A stretch of 64,000 nucleotides of DNA from Nonomuraea dietziae. GTDB lineage: Bacteria > Actinomycetota > Actinomycetes > Streptosporangiales > Streptosporangiaceae. The stretch lies in contig NZ_JACIBV010000001.1 in the NCBI RefSeq assembly GCF_014195505.1, positions 8,432,001 through 8,496,000 on the forward strand, in the 5' to 3' direction. Shown piece by piece: positions 7,948 through 17,171 of this stretch. The notes beneath the pieces were generated by a model. That model ran no database searches. It worked only from the letters and a program-made list of their open reading frames with translations, and was not told the origin of the DNA. Numbering within the stretch: the first letter of the stretch is position 1; each line of letters starts with the position of its first letter. Made by a program: the position numbers and the translations under genes.

Positions 7948-8899
7948 GCGTCGGGATCTTGTCCCGGTAGGGGTCGAGGTGGTCGAGGGCGATGCGCGCG
8001 ATCTCCCGCAGATCGTCCGGGTCGAGATCGACGGTCAGCCCGATGGCCGTGAACAGCCGCTGCGCCTCCTCGGCCGTGGGCTGCTCGCTGAGCGGCGTCG
8101 CCAGCTCCAGGGGGAGCCTGGTGGCCTGGCTGAGGCTGTTCTCCAGCTCGGTGGCCCACAGGTTGTAGTGGGGGCTGCCGCGAGGGATGGCCACGGCGGG
8201 GAAGGCGGGGCCGCGCTGGGTGATGATCAGGCGGCTCCACGACAGGTCCCAGCGGAACAGCGAGAGGGTTCGCGAGAGCCGTACCTCGATGTCGAGCAGC
8301 TGGCGGTTGCGCTGGCGGTACCAGCAGGCGGCCAGGATCGTGGCGTAGAGGTCCCTGCGGGTGCCGAGCTCGGTCCAGTCCTTCTCCTCCGAGCCGCTGG
8401 GCGCCAGGTCCTGGTGCAGGCGGGTGTAGGCGGCGCACAGGTCGAGGTCGGAGGGGTCGAGGATCTCCAGCCTGAAGGTGATTCTCCGGCGCTGGCGCTG
8501 GGCCTGCTCAAGGCATTCGGGCAGCGTGACCGCACGGGTGAAGGTGCCGGTGCTGCCCTTGAACAGCCACCTGTCGGTCTCCGCGCGCGCCTCGGTGAGC
8601 TCGCGGCTGATGGCGGGGCCCGTGAGGGTCATGACCGACTGGCCGCTGGTGAGCAGCGACCACATGCCGTCCGTCGTGGTGGCGACCCTGGCCAGCTGGT
8701 CGGCTACCTTGCGTTGCCTGGAGCGGTCCCTGATCCAGACGAAGGCGAGCGCGGCGAGCACCGGGAGGATGACGCCGTCGGCCTCGCCGTCCTTGATGAC
8801 GTTGAGCAGGTCGAGGACGCCCACCACGAGGGCCACCACGAAGACCACGACGATGTCGAGGTTGCCGGCGATGTCGCGCAGGCGCGCGAAGACAGTCAT
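7937..8899 (-). CDS. Two-TM protein of unknown family, partner of the TIR-NACHT-WD40 gene
   Basis: I do not recognise a named family for this 320-residue protein. It has two hydrophobic helices (about residues 15-33 and 42-57), a short basic linker, and a cytoplasmic domain from about residue 90. That domain starts with the striking block WLFKGSTGTFTRAVTLPEC (111-129) and later has YATILAACWYRQR, FRWDLSWSRLI and a helical tail ending DPYRDKIP. The gene starts 17 bases after the stop codon of the TIR-NACHT-WD40 gene, so the two are almost certainly co-transcribed. A clear paralogue lies at 17168-18208. A role as membrane effector or sensor of the STAND protein is inference. Confidence 0.7.
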   Translation of the reverse strand: MTVFARLRDIAGNLDIVVVFVVALVVGVLDLLNVIKDGEADGVILPVLAALAFVWIRDRSRQRKVADQLARVATTTDGMWSLLTSGQSVMTLTGPAISRELTEARAETDRWLFKGSTGTFTRAVTLPECLEQAQRQRRRITFRLEILDPSDLDLCAAYTRLHQDLAPSGSEEKDWTELGTRRDLYATILAACWYRQRNRQLLDIEVRLSRTLSLFRWDLSWSRLIITQRGPAFPAVAIPRGSPHYNLWATELENSLSQATRLPLELATPLSEQPTAEEAQRLFTAIGLTVDLDPDDLREIARIALDHLDPYRDKIPTLNL

Positions 8900-8917
8900 A
8901 TCACGCGAGTACCACGA

Positions 8918-11900
8918 TCAGAACTCCGCGTCCAGAGCGACCGAGCGTACGGCGGGCAGATGCGGGTCGAGCTCGCCCAGCTCGAATCTGGCCATGCCGA
9001 TGACGTGCCAGAACTGCCCTGCCACCTCGCCCTGGCACTTGTAGCGGCCGTCGGGCGCCAGCGCGGCCCAGCCCTCGGGCAGACCGAGGAGGGTGGCGCG
9101 GCGCACGCCGTCCTCCCAGAGGATCACCACGCCGTCGTCTCCCGCGCTGGCCAGCAGTGAGGGAGAGGAGGGGCTGAAGGCCACCGACAGGACGCGCCTG
9201 GAGTGCCCGGTCAGGGTGTGGACGAGGCGTCCCGTGGCGACCTCCCACACCCGCACGGTGAGGTCGTCGCCGCCGGTGGCCACCAGCGTGCCCGAGGCGT
9301 TGAACGCGATGCTCCACAGCCGTCCCGCGTGCCCCGAGAGGGTGTGGCGCAGGCGCGGCTCCCACGGCCTGCCGGGGCGCAGCTCCCAGATCATGGCGCG
9401 GCCGTCGTTGCTCGCGCTGGCCAGCAGCTCGCCCGAGGGGGAGAAGACGACGGAGTAGACCCGGTCGGTGTGACCTTCGAGCGTCGCCACCCTGCCGCCC
9501 GACTCGGAGTGCCAGATCCTGATCAGCTTGTCGTCGCAGCCGGTGGCCACGAAGGTGCCGTCGGGGCTGAAGGCGATGGAGCGGACCCTGCCCCTGTGCT
9601 CGGTGAGGTCGCTGACCAGGCGGGCGGTGGGGCGGTACCAGATGCGGACGCTGTCGTCGTCGTTGGCCGTGGCGATGTGCCAGCCGTCGGGGCTGAACGC
9701 CTCGGCCCACACGTGGTCGGTCTCGACGTGCAGCTCGCGTTCGTGGTCGCCGGTGACCGCGTTCCAGAAGTGGACGCCGCCGTCGTTGCTGGCGGTGGCC
9801 AGGACGGGCCCGGCCGGGGAGAAGACGGCCGAGATGAGCCGGTCGGCGGCGCCGGTGAACTCCCGCAGGCGACGGCCCGTGCGCGGCTCCCAGATCCTGA
9901 CGACGCCGTCGTTGCCGCTGGTGGCCAGCATGGAGCCGTCCGCGCTGAAGGCCACGGAGGAGATGCGGCGGCCGTGACCGCGCAGGACGCGCGTGCACTG
10001 TCCGGTGACGGGGTCCCACAGCCTGGTGGTGCCGTCGTTGCTGCTGGTGGCGAGCTGGGCGCCGTCGGGGCGGAAGGAGAAGGGCCACACCGAGCTGCGG
10101 TGCCCCGCCAGCTCGGTCCTGGCGGAGCCGCCGACCTGCTGCACGCGGACGGTGCCGTCGGAGTCGCCGGTGGCCAGCAACTCGCCCGAGGGCGAGAACG
10201 TCACCTGGTAGACGGCGGCCCTGTGGGTGGTGTGCGGGCCCCTGGACTCGCCCGAGCGCGGGTCCCAGAGCAGGACCGCGCCCTCGATGTCGCCGGTGGC
10301 CAGCAGGTCGCCGCCAGGGGAGAAGGCGACGCAGTAGACGCGTCCCCTGTGCCCCGACAGCGTGTGCAGGAGCTCGCCGTCCCTCCAGACGCGCACCGTG
10401 CCGTCCTCGTGGCCGGTGGCGAGCAGGTCGCCCGAGAAGGCGGTGCGGTAGACCGCGCCCTGACCGGAGAAGAGCGTGCGGGTCAGCCTGCCGGAGCTCC
10501 AGACGCGGACGGTGCCCGCCGAGTCTCCTGTGACCAGCCCCCACGGGGTGAAGACGGCGGTGAAGATGGGCGCGGTGTGGCCGCTCAGCCGGTGCAGGAG
10601 CTCGCCCGTCGCGGTGGACCAGATGCGGACGACGCCGTCGCCGCCGCCCGCCATGACCAGGTCGCCCCCAGGGCTGAACCTGACGGGCCACACCCCTTCG
10701 GCGTGGCCGCGCAGCGTGTGCAGGCGCTCGCCGGTGAGAGGGTCCCACAGCACGACGGCGCCGTCGCTGGCGCCGGTGGCCAGCAGGTCGTCGCTGAAGG
10801 TGACGGCGTAGACGCGGCCCCTGTGCCCCTGCAGCGTGCGGACGGGCACACCGCCCGCGCACAGCAGCACGCCGCCGTCCTCGTTGCCCACCGCGAGCAG
10901 CGCGCCCGAGGGGCTGTAGGCGATCGGCTCGGGCAGGCGGCTGGTCTGGAAGTGATAGCCGTACGGCACGCCGACGGCGGCGGGTGCCAGCTCGATCTCG
11001 ACGCGATCTCTCGGCACGACCGCCGCGCCAGGCAGCGAGGGGACGGTGCCGGTGACGTTGATCAGGGCGGCTCTGTGCCAGCGGCTGCCCTCCACGGCCG
11101 CGTCGCTGAGGTCGGCGCCGAACAGCCTGGCCCCCGACAGGTCGGCGCCGCGCAGGTCGGCCCCGACCAGCGAGGCGCCGTCCATGCGCGCTCCGGTCAG
11201 CCGAGCGTTTCTCAGGATCGCCCTGGACAGGTTGGTGCCCGCGAGCGTCGCTCCGTCCAGCCGCGCGCCCGTGAGGTCCACCTCCTGCAGATCACGCCCC
11301 GACAGGTCCTCGCCCTGCAGGTTCGCCCCGCGCAGGTCGGCCTTGGCGGGCGTGCGCAGCCTGGCAAGGATCTTGACGGCGTTGGCCCGCACCACGTCGT
11401 CGGTGGCGGGGTCGGCCAGCACGGAGGTCACCCAGCTCTGAGTGGCCCTGACGTCGGCCAGGTCGCAGAGGAACTCCACGGTCAGCGCCGACAGGGGTCG
11501 CCTGGCCAGCAGCGAGGAGTCGGGGAGCGAGGCGGCGATATGCCTGGCGATCAGCCACTCCATCACCGAGGCGTGGATGAAGCCGAACAGTCCCTCGTCG
11601 GTGCGGACCATCAGGCTGCCTGTGCCCATCGCGTGGGCCGCCTGCACGCTGGTGAGCTGGCCGTCGGCCAGGTCGGTGAGGGTCTCGGCGATCTCGGTCA
11701 GCTCGGCCAGGCCGAGGAAGGACTCGCCGGAGTCCCACAGGCGCAGCGCCAGCGCCGTCACCGCCCGCCAGAGCTCCTCGGTGGTGAGCGTCGCGGGCGC
11801 ACCCGGCACGCTGGTGCGCCGCTCCTCGAAGGCCAGCCAGGAGCTGAGGATCTCCTCGTACAGCAGGGCTGGGCTGATGGTGTGACGGGCCGTGGCGACC

Positions 11901-14476
11901 GTGTGGAGGCGCTCGGCGTCGAGGTCGGCGATGAAGCTCAGCATGCGGGGGTTGCGCCCGAGATCGAGCAGGTCCTTGATGCCCTCGAGCAGGGACATCC
12001 TGGCCTCGGCCTCGCCGCTGTCGGTGAAGCGGTTGGCCAGGTAGGAGCGGATCTGCCCGTGGGTGAAGTCCTCGACGCTGAAGACCCGCCGCTGGGGCAG
12101 CACGCCGACCATCTCGCCGAGCGTGGTCAGCACCTGTCCGTGCGACTTGAAGTGCTGTGTGCGGCTGGCCACGACGATCTTCGCCTTGTCCTCGGCCGCG
12201 GCCAGCAGCGTGGTGAGATGGTCGGCGGCCCTGTCGTAGGTGACGCGGGTGACCAGCTCGTCGAAGCCGTCGAACAGCAGCACGATGCGCCCCTGCCGCA
12301 GCAGGTAGTGGAAGGCCTTGAGGTCGATCAGCTCCTCGCCGTGGTTGGCCAGGTGCGCGGCGACCAGCCCGTCGACGGAGTGCGCCTTGTCGAGCGCGCG
12401 CAGCTCGATGAGGATCGGCGTGAGGTGCGGCAGCTCGGAGGGGATGCGTCTGGCCAGCTCGCGCAGGGCGAAGGTCTTGCCGTGCCCGAAGTCGCCCAGC
12501 ACGAGCAGGAACCTGCCGTGGTCGGCCCCGAGCAGCCGCATCAGCTCGTCGGTCAGGCCCTGCCTGATCTCGGGGGCGGGCCTGTCGAGCTCGCGGTAGC
12601 GCTGGGGGACGTACAGGTCGGGAGGGTAGCGGCGGTCGGTGCGCAGGCGCACGGACTGCTCGGCGACGTACTCCGACAGGTCGAGCAGGCCCTGGAACTC
12701 GGTGAAGCTGCGCACCCTCATGCCCCTGCGCATGAGGTCGTCGCGCAGCGCCCTCGCGGGCGGCGGGCCCTGGTAGACGAGCTCCAGCGCGAGGCTGGTG
12801 GCGTGGGCCTGCCGTACGAGGGAGTCGGCGTGGTCGGCGGTGAGCTCGCCGACGTGGGCGGCGATCATCTGCTGGCGGACGAAGCCGTCCTCCGGGTAGG
12901 TCATCACCAGATGGGCGTCGAACCTGCGGATCTTGATGCGTTCATGCCTGGCCTCGCACACCTCGGTGATGCGGTCGAGCAGCAGCTCGGTCGGGCTGGA
13001 TTCGCGCCCGACGACCTCGGGCGCGGCCTTGGGCGGCTCGGGAGGGTTCTCGCCGGTGAAGGTGGCCGACGCCGAGCGCCACTGGTACGGCGTGCGCTCG
13101 GGCTCGGCGTCGGGCACCCAGGTGCGGATGCCCGTAGGGGTGAACTCGACGACCTGGTGGCGGCGCGGCGCTCCCACCGTGCCGTCGGCGGACTGCCCCG
13201 GGCCGTGGAAGAGCAGGTTGAGCCGGTGCCCGATCAGCCGCTCGACCGAGGCGATGTCACGCAGCCCGCCGGGCGCGTGGCCGACCGCGCCCAGGCGCAG
13301 CCACGACCGCTCCTCGTAGCCGCGCAGCCGCTCGGCGAACCAGGCCGCCTGCGCCTCGCCGACCAGGCCGTAGGCGTCCTTCTCCAGGTGGCTCATCGCC
13401 ATCGTGGAGTTGAGCCCGGCCACGACCAGGCGCAGCTCGGGCACCTCGAACAGGCTCCACGGCTGGCTGCCGTCGAAGATAGGCCCCTCGTGGTACAGCT
13501 CGCCGAACATGCCGGCGAAGTGCCGCCACTTCGGCCAGTACGGCGGCTGCGGCCGCACGTCGTCGGCCTCGCAGGTGGCGAAGTACGCCTTGGAGGCCGC
13601 CTTCGTCACATCGCGCGGCCCGGGGACCACGACCAGGCGCTGCGGCTCCAGGCCGAGCAGCACGCGCAGGCTCGTCAGGAACTGTGTCGCGTGCCCGAAC
13701 TGGGTGAGCGTGCCCGACTCCGTCAGGTCTCCGGTGACCAGCATCAGGTCGGGCTTGGGCATCCCCTGGTCCTGCATCCTGGTCAGGTCGGCCCAGATGC
13801 GCGCCTGCAGATCCTCGGGCGTGAACGGCTCGCCCGGCTCGGGCAGCGCCCTGCCGAACCTGGTGCCGCCGAGGTGGAGCACGCTGAGCGAGTCGCGCGT
13901 GCGCGCCTCGGCCCTGCCCAGCGGGAACGCTGGAGCGGACATGGGTGTCCTCCTGCCCCTGCCGATGCTCTCCGCGGAGGGCGGCGGCTCCTGCTCGGCC
14001 CGCGGCTCGGCGGGGCCGTGCGGGAAGGCGGGCGGCAGGTGCGGCTTGGCCCGCCCGGCCACCGCCTCGGCGATGCGGTTGAGCAGCATGCCGCGCGCCT
14101 TCGCAGGATCGGTGACGCCGACCAGGTCCACCCAGGTGATCGTGGACAGCAGCCCTTCGAGCGGCACGTCCTCGAGCCTGACGGTGATCAGCTTGCTGGA
14201 GGGGTTGTCGGGGGCGGCTCTGAGCGCGGCCTGCCACTCCATGCGGCCGTAGCGGGAGGTCAGGTAGTTGCGCGACAGCACCGCGACGACGACCTGCGCC
14301 TCGCTGACGCCCCTGTCCATGAAGTCGATGAAGTTGGTGCCCGGCACGAAGTCCCACGCCTGGATCATCGTGCGGTAGCCCGCGGACTCCAGTTCCCAAG
14401 CGATCCAGGTGGCCCAGGCCGTGTCGGCGGGGGAGTAGCTGACGAAGATGTCGGTGGGCCTGCCGTCACGCGCCAT
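8918..14476 (-). CDS. TIR - degenerate metallophosphoesterase - NACHT - pentapeptide - WD40 STAND protein
   Basis: This is a 1,852-residue multidomain STAND NTPase. Domains in order: a TIR domain at about residues 8-140 (DIFVSYSPAD; RYGRMEW with candidate catalytic Glu80); a calcineurin-like phosphoesterase fold at about 196-445 with most metal-binding motifs lost; a NACHT NTPase with Walker A GDFGHGKT (661-668) and Walker B IVLLFDGFDEL (731-741); about 19 pentapeptide repeats at about 1045-1140 (ADLSG/ANLQG type); and 15 WD40 repeats from about 1190 to 1810, enough for two seven-bladed propellers. TIR domains of this type can cleave NAD or make NAD-derived signals, NACHT oligomerises, and WD40 senses; the immune role here is inference. 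The start at MARDGRPTD was preferred over an upstream in-frame ATG because the TIR domain begins immediately and a GATACT box lies 6 bases before it. Confidence 0.93.
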   Translation of the reverse strand: MARDGRPTDIFVSYSPADTAWATWIAWELESAGYRTMIQAWDFVPGTNFIDFMDRGVSEAQVVVAVLSRNYLTSRYGRMEWQAALRAAPDNPSSKLITVRLEDVPLEGLLSTITWVDLVGVTDPAKARGMLLNRIAEAVAGRAKPHLPPAFPHGPAEPRAEQEPPPSAESIGRGRRTPMSAPAFPLGRAEARTRDSLSVLHLGGTRFGRALPEPGEPFTPEDLQARIWADLTRMQDQGMPKPDLMLVTGDLTESGTLTQFGHATQFLTSLRVLLGLEPQRLVVVPGPRDVTKAASKAYFATCEADDVRPQPPYWPKWRHFAGMFGELYHEGPIFDGSQPWSLFEVPELRLVVAGLNSTMAMSHLEKDAYGLVGEAQAAWFAERLRGYEERSWLRLGAVGHAPGGLRDIASVERLIGHRLNLLFHGPGQSADGTVGAPRRHQVVEFTPTGIRTWVPDAEPERTPYQWRSASATFTGENPPEPPKAAPEVVGRESSPTELLLDRITEVCEARHERIKIRRFDAHLVMTYPEDGFVRQQMIAAHVGELTADHADSLVRQAHATSLALELVYQGPPPARALRDDLMRRGMRVRSFTEFQGLLDLSEYVAEQSVRLRTDRRYPPDLYVPQRYRELDRPAPEIRQGLTDELMRLLGADHGRFLLVLGDFGHGKTFALRELARRIPSELPHLTPILIELRALDKAHSVDGLVAAHLANHGEELIDLKAFHYLLRQGRIVLLFDGFDELVTRVTYDRAADHLTTLLAAAEDKAKIVVASRTQHFKSHGQVLTTLGEMVGVLPQRRVFSVEDFTHGQIRSYLANRFTDSGEAEARMSLLEGIKDLLDLGRNPRMLSFIADLDAERLHTVATARHTISPALLYEEILSSWLAFEERRTSVPGAPATLTTEELWRAVTALALRLWDSGESFLGLAELTEIAETLTDLADGQLTSVQAAHAMGTGSLMVRTDEGLFGFIHASVMEWLIARHIAASLPDSSLLARRPLSALTVEFLCDLADVRATQSWVTSVLADPATDDVVRANAVKILARLRTPAKADLRGANLQGEDLSGRDLQEVDLTGARLDGATLAGTNLSRAILRNARLTGARMDGASLVGADLRGADLSGARLFGADLSDAAVEGSRWHRAALINVTGTVPSLPGAAVVPRDRVEIELAPAAVGVPYGYHFQTSRLPEPIAYSPSGALLAVGNEDGGVLLCAGGVPVRTLQGHRGRVYAVTFSDDLLATGASDGAVVLWDPLTGERLHTLRGHAEGVWPVRFSPGGDLVMAGGGDGVVRIWSTATGELLHRLSGHTAPIFTAVFTPWGLVTGDSAGTVRVWSSGRLTRTLFSGQGAVYRTAFSGDLLATGHEDGTVRVWRDGELLHTLSGHRGRVYCVAFSPGGDLLATGDIEGAVLLWDPRSGESRGPHTTHRAAVYQVTFSPSGELLATGDSDGTVRVQQVGGSARTELAGHRSSVWPFSFRPDGAQLATSSNDGTTRLWDPVTGQCTRVLRGHGRRISSVAFSADGSMLATSGNDGVVRIWEPRTGRRLREFTGAADRLISAVFSPAGPVLATASNDGGVHFWNAVTGDHERELHVETDHVWAEAFSPDGWHIATANDDDSVRIWYRPTARLVSDLTEHRGRVRSIAFSPDGTFVATGCDDKLIRIWHSESGGRVATLEGHTDRVYSVVFSPSGELLASASNDGRAMIWELRPGRPWEPRLRHTLSGHAGRLWSIAFNASGTLVATGGDDLTVRVWEVATGRLVHTLTGHSRRVLSVAFSPSSPSLLASAGDDGVVILWEDGVRRATLLGLPEGWAALAPDGRYKCQGEVAGQFWHVIGMARFELGELDPHLPAVRSVALDAEF

Positions 14477-14599
14477 TGCGCCAGTATCCCCGCTGGGGCC
14501 GCGGTTGTGGAGCCTGATGGTCATGGACAACGGAGGCTGTCGCCATGGGTGGCGCCTTCCACCTCGAACGCCTGTAGGGGTGTGTGCGAAGATCGACCC
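14477..14599 (-). promoter_or_regulatory. Divergent promoter region with leaderless start for the STAND gene
   Basis: This 123-base region separates the TIR-NACHT gene (minus) from the permease (plus). On the minus strand, GATACT (14488-14483) resembles a -10 box, and its expected transcription start falls on the A of the ATG at 14476. There is no ribosome-binding site, which suggests a leaderless mRNA. No good -35 box is visible. Confidence 0.4.
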
Positions 14600-15748
14600 G
14601 TGCTGAGCCGACTGGGCGTCCTCGACTGGGTCAGGATCGGGCTGCTCGTCCTCGGGTTGGTCTTCGTGGCCACGGGTCTGCTGCCGCTGGAGCGGGCGGT
14701 CGAGGAGTTCGACGGCATCTGGCCACTGATGATCTTCCTGGTGGGCGTCATCGTGCTGGCGGAGCTCACCAAGGAGGCCCAGGTCTTCGACGTGATCGCC
14801 GACAGGATGGCGGTCGCGGCGAGGGGCAGCAACGTCGCCCTGTTCCTGCTGTGCGTGCTCTTCGCCTCGCTGGTGACGATCTTCCTCAACCTCGACACCA
14901 CCGCGGTCCTGCTCACCCCCGTGATGCTCGCGCTGGCGCCCAGGGCGGGCATCGCCGCGCTGCCGCTGGCGATGACGACGATCTGGCTGGCCAACACCGC
15001 CAGCCTCTTACTGCCGGTCTCCAACCTGACCAACCTGCTGGGCATGGAGAAGATCAACCTGTCCACCAGGGAGTTCGCCGGCCACATGTGGGCCGCGCAG
15101 CTTGCGGCGATCGCCGTGACGATGGTGTTCCTGTGGGTGTTCTACTGGCGGGGCCACCGCGGCCACAGCCCTCCCGAGACGCGGCCGGTCGCCGACCGGG
15201 TGCTGTTCACCTCGGCCTCGGCGGCCTGCGCGCTGTTCATCGCGGCCCTGCTGATCGAGGTGCCGGTCTCGGTGGCGGCGCCGACGGCCGCGGCCGTCGT
15301 GGTGGTCGCCTTCTTCGTCAGGGACAGGGGGAAGCTCACCTGGAGCCTGGTCCCGTGGCAGCTGCTGATCTTCGTCACGGGGCTCTTCCTCGTCGTGCCG
15401 ACGCTGAGCGCGCACGGGCTGTCGGCGGTCATGTCGTGGCTGGTCGGCGAGGCCCACGACCCCTTCCGCACCGCCTTCGTGGCGGCCGGCCTGGCCAACG
15501 TGATCAACAACCTGCCCGCCTACCAGGCGCTGGAGGGGGTCGTGGCCAACCCGCTGGTCCTGCTCGTCGGCGTCAACGTCGGCCCCGTCATCACGCCGTG
15601 GGCCTCGCTGGCGACGCTGCTGTGGTTCGAGTCGTGCGCCAGGCACGGGGTGAAGGTGCCGATGCGCCGCTTCGTGCTCACCGGCGCGGGTCTGGCCGTC
15701 GTCGGCATCGCGGCGAGCGCCGCCGCCCTGGTGGCCAACTCAGGCTGA
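14600..15748 (+). CDS. ArsB/NhaD-superfamily ion permease
   Basis: This 382-residue integral membrane protein has about ten to eleven helices and belongs to the ion transporter superfamily that includes ArsB, NhaD and SLC13 carriers. Diagnostic pieces are FLNLDTTAVLLTPVMLAL, the reentrant LLLPVSNLTNLL (about residues 135-146) and its pseudo-symmetric partner ANVINNLPAYQ (about 298-308). The GTG at 14600 was chosen because hydrophobicity starts right after it. No arsR or arsC lies nearby, so arsenite export is not supported; the transported ion is unknown. It ends convergently, overlapping the phosphatase gene by 9 bases. Confidence 0.82.
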   Translation: MLSRLGVLDWVRIGLLVLGLVFVATGLLPLERAVEEFDGIWPLMIFLVGVIVLAELTKEAQVFDVIADRMAVAARGSNVALFLLCVLFASLVTIFLNLDTTAVLLTPVMLALAPRAGIAALPLAMTTIWLANTASLLLPVSNLTNLLGMEKINLSTREFAGHMWAAQLAAIAVTMVFLWVFYWRGHRGHSPPETRPVADRVLFTSASAACALFIAALLIEVPVSVAAPTAAAVVVVAFFVRDRGKLTWSLVPWQLLIFVTGLFLVVPTLSAHGLSAVMSWLVGEAHDPFRTAFVAAGLANVINNLPAYQALEGVVANPLVLLVGVNVGPVITPWASLATLLWFESCARHGVKVPMRRFVLTGAGLAVVGIAASAAALVANSG

Positions 15749-16540
15749 GCCGACCAGCGCGAGCAGCGAGGGAATCGCCTCGGGCGGTCCCGCGACGAAG
15801 CTGCGGTCCTGCGGCGGGCCCTCGAACCCCTCGGGGAAGGGGCCGCCGTCCAGCGCCCTGATCTCCATGCCCGCCTCCTGGGCCAGCAGCGCGCCGGCGG
15901 GCAGGTCCACCGCCTCGGCGCAGTAGCCGACGAAGCCATCGATGTCGCCCCTGGCGAGCATCGCCCACGACAGCAGCGGCGCCCACAGCTGCAGCATCCG
16001 GCGTACCCCCAGGTCGAGGCGCATCTTCAGCGGGTGCGCCTCGGCGCGCGAGACCCCGTGACCCTGCGTCCAGGCCACCACGGGCCCGTGCCGCCACGGC
16101 CGGTACGGTGGCGCCAGCCGTACCCCCGAGGGACCGCACGCCCCGCGCCCGCGCACCGCCGACCAGGTGTGGCCGGGCACGGGTTCGTGCACCACACCGA
16201 GCACGGGACGCCCCTCGTGGCAGAGCGCGAGCCCGATCACGTAGGCGGGCAGGCCGATGGCCACGTTGTTGGTGCCGTCGAGAGGATCGACGAGCCAGGT
16301 CCACTCCGCGCCCGCCGAGCCGAGCAGCCCCGACTCCTCGGCGATCACCGAGTGCGTGGGGAAGGCGGTGAGCAGGCGTTCGAGGATCAGCTTCTCCGAG
16401 GCCAGGTCGAGATCGGTGACCACGTCGCCCTTCTCGCCCTTGGGCCGGGCGCCGGGCGAGCCCTTGACACCGTCGCGTAGCAGCAGCCCCGCCGCCTGCG
16501 CGGCCTGCGCGGCCACCTGCCGAGCGTGCTCGAGGTCCAC
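15740..16540 (-). CDS. Inositol monophosphatase family phosphatase
   Basis: This 266-residue Mg2+-dependent phosphatase has the IMPase/CysQ/histidinol-phosphatase fold. Metal-binding motifs are VIAEES (about residues 65-70) and TWLVDPLDGTNN (81-92); the third motif, usually WDxAAG, is VDLPAGALLAQEAG here, keeping the Asp. It may dephosphorylate inositol phosphates, 3'-phosphoadenosine nucleotides or histidinol phosphate; sequence alone does not decide. It is the last gene of a three-gene operon, 10 bases after the cupin-like gene, which links it to the membrane-protein paralogue at 17168-18208. Confidence 0.88.
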   Translation of the reverse strand: MDLEHARQVAAQAAQAAGLLLRDGVKGSPGARPKGEKGDVVTDLDLASEKLILERLLTAFPTHSVIAEESGLLGSAGAEWTWLVDPLDGTNNVAIGLPAYVIGLALCHEGRPVLGVVHEPVPGHTWSAVRGRGACGPSGVRLAPPYRPWRHGPVVAWTQGHGVSRAEAHPLKMRLDLGVRRMLQLWAPLLSWAMLARGDIDGFVGYCAEAVDLPAGALLAQEAGMEIRALDGGPFPEGFEGPPQDRSFVAGPPEAIPSLLALVGSA

Positions 16541-16550
16541 GGGGTCCTCC

Positions 16551-17171
16551 CTAGGTGAGGTGCTCGGCTATCAGTCTCGCCGCTCTCGCGGTCTGCGCGG
16601 CGTCGAGGTGGCCGCGGGTGATGCGGTGCGCGGGGGTGTCGAGCGGGCCCAGCGACAGGTCGTGGCTGCCCGCCCTGCCTCTGCCCAGCGCGATCGTGGC
16701 GGCCTCGCCGTGCTCGGGCACGACGCTGGAGTGGAAGCGGCCCGCCGACAGGGTGTAGGTCTCGCCCCTGCCGAACGTCTCGACCAGGCCGGTGCGGTGC
16801 CGTACGGTCCTGGCTGTCGGCTCGATGCGGTCGCCGCCCGCGTCGCTGATCACCTCGAAGACCCGGTGCGTGGCGTCGCCGTCGGCGTCCTCGACCACCG
16901 CGTGCACGTTGCGCACCTGGCCGTAGAGCACGTGGCTGACCAGATCCCAGCTGTGGCAGTGGATCTGCGAGGTGGTGGTGTCCGCGGCAGGGAAGGCCGA
17001 CGACCACAGGTGCAGGCAGACGCCCTCGCCGCCGTCGCGTTCGAGCGGCAGGCAGACGAAGCCCAGCGGGTGCCGTACGGCCCGCAGCCCGCCGAGGTCG
17101 GCCAGCACCTTCAGCGCCCACTGCCTGGCCCCGCCGCGCAGGATCTCCTCGTGCACCGCCCTGTGACTCAT
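16551..17171 (-). CDS. Cupin-like protein of unknown function
   Basis: This 206-residue protein has no family name I can assign with confidence. The central segment SQIHCHSWDLVSHVLYGQV (about residues 68-86), with His71, His73 and His80, followed by a later GRFHSSVVPEHGE segment, looks like the metal-binding histidine pattern of a small-molecule cupin dioxygenase or isomerase. The start ATG overlaps the stop of the upstream membrane-protein gene in an ATGA, so translation is coupled. The IMPase-family gene follows after 10 bases. The grouping suggests a pathway acting on a small phosphorylated molecule, but that is inference. Confidence 0.65.
   Translation of the reverse strand: MSHRAVHEEILRGGARQWALKVLADLGGLRAVRHPLGFVCLPLERDGGEGVCLHLWSSAFPAADTTTSQIHCHSWDLVSHVLYGQVRNVHAVVEDADGDATHRVFEVISDAGGDRIEPTARTVRHRTGLVETFGRGETYTLSAGRFHSSVVPEHGEAATIALGRGRAGSHDLSLGPLDTPAHRITRGHLDAAQTARAARLIAEHLT

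Noticed and set aside
9203..15748. A 2,181-codon open frame on the plus strand antisense to the STAND gene and continuing into the permease
   Set aside because: It is the complement of WD40/NACHT coding DNA kept open by high GC codon bias; its translation is low complexity until the permease begins at 14600. Only the permease part is real.
14600..15748. Assignment of the permease as an arsenite exporter (arsB)
   Set aside because: The superfamily match is good but there is no arsR, arsC or acr3 context, and NhaD/SLC13 relatives share the same motifs.
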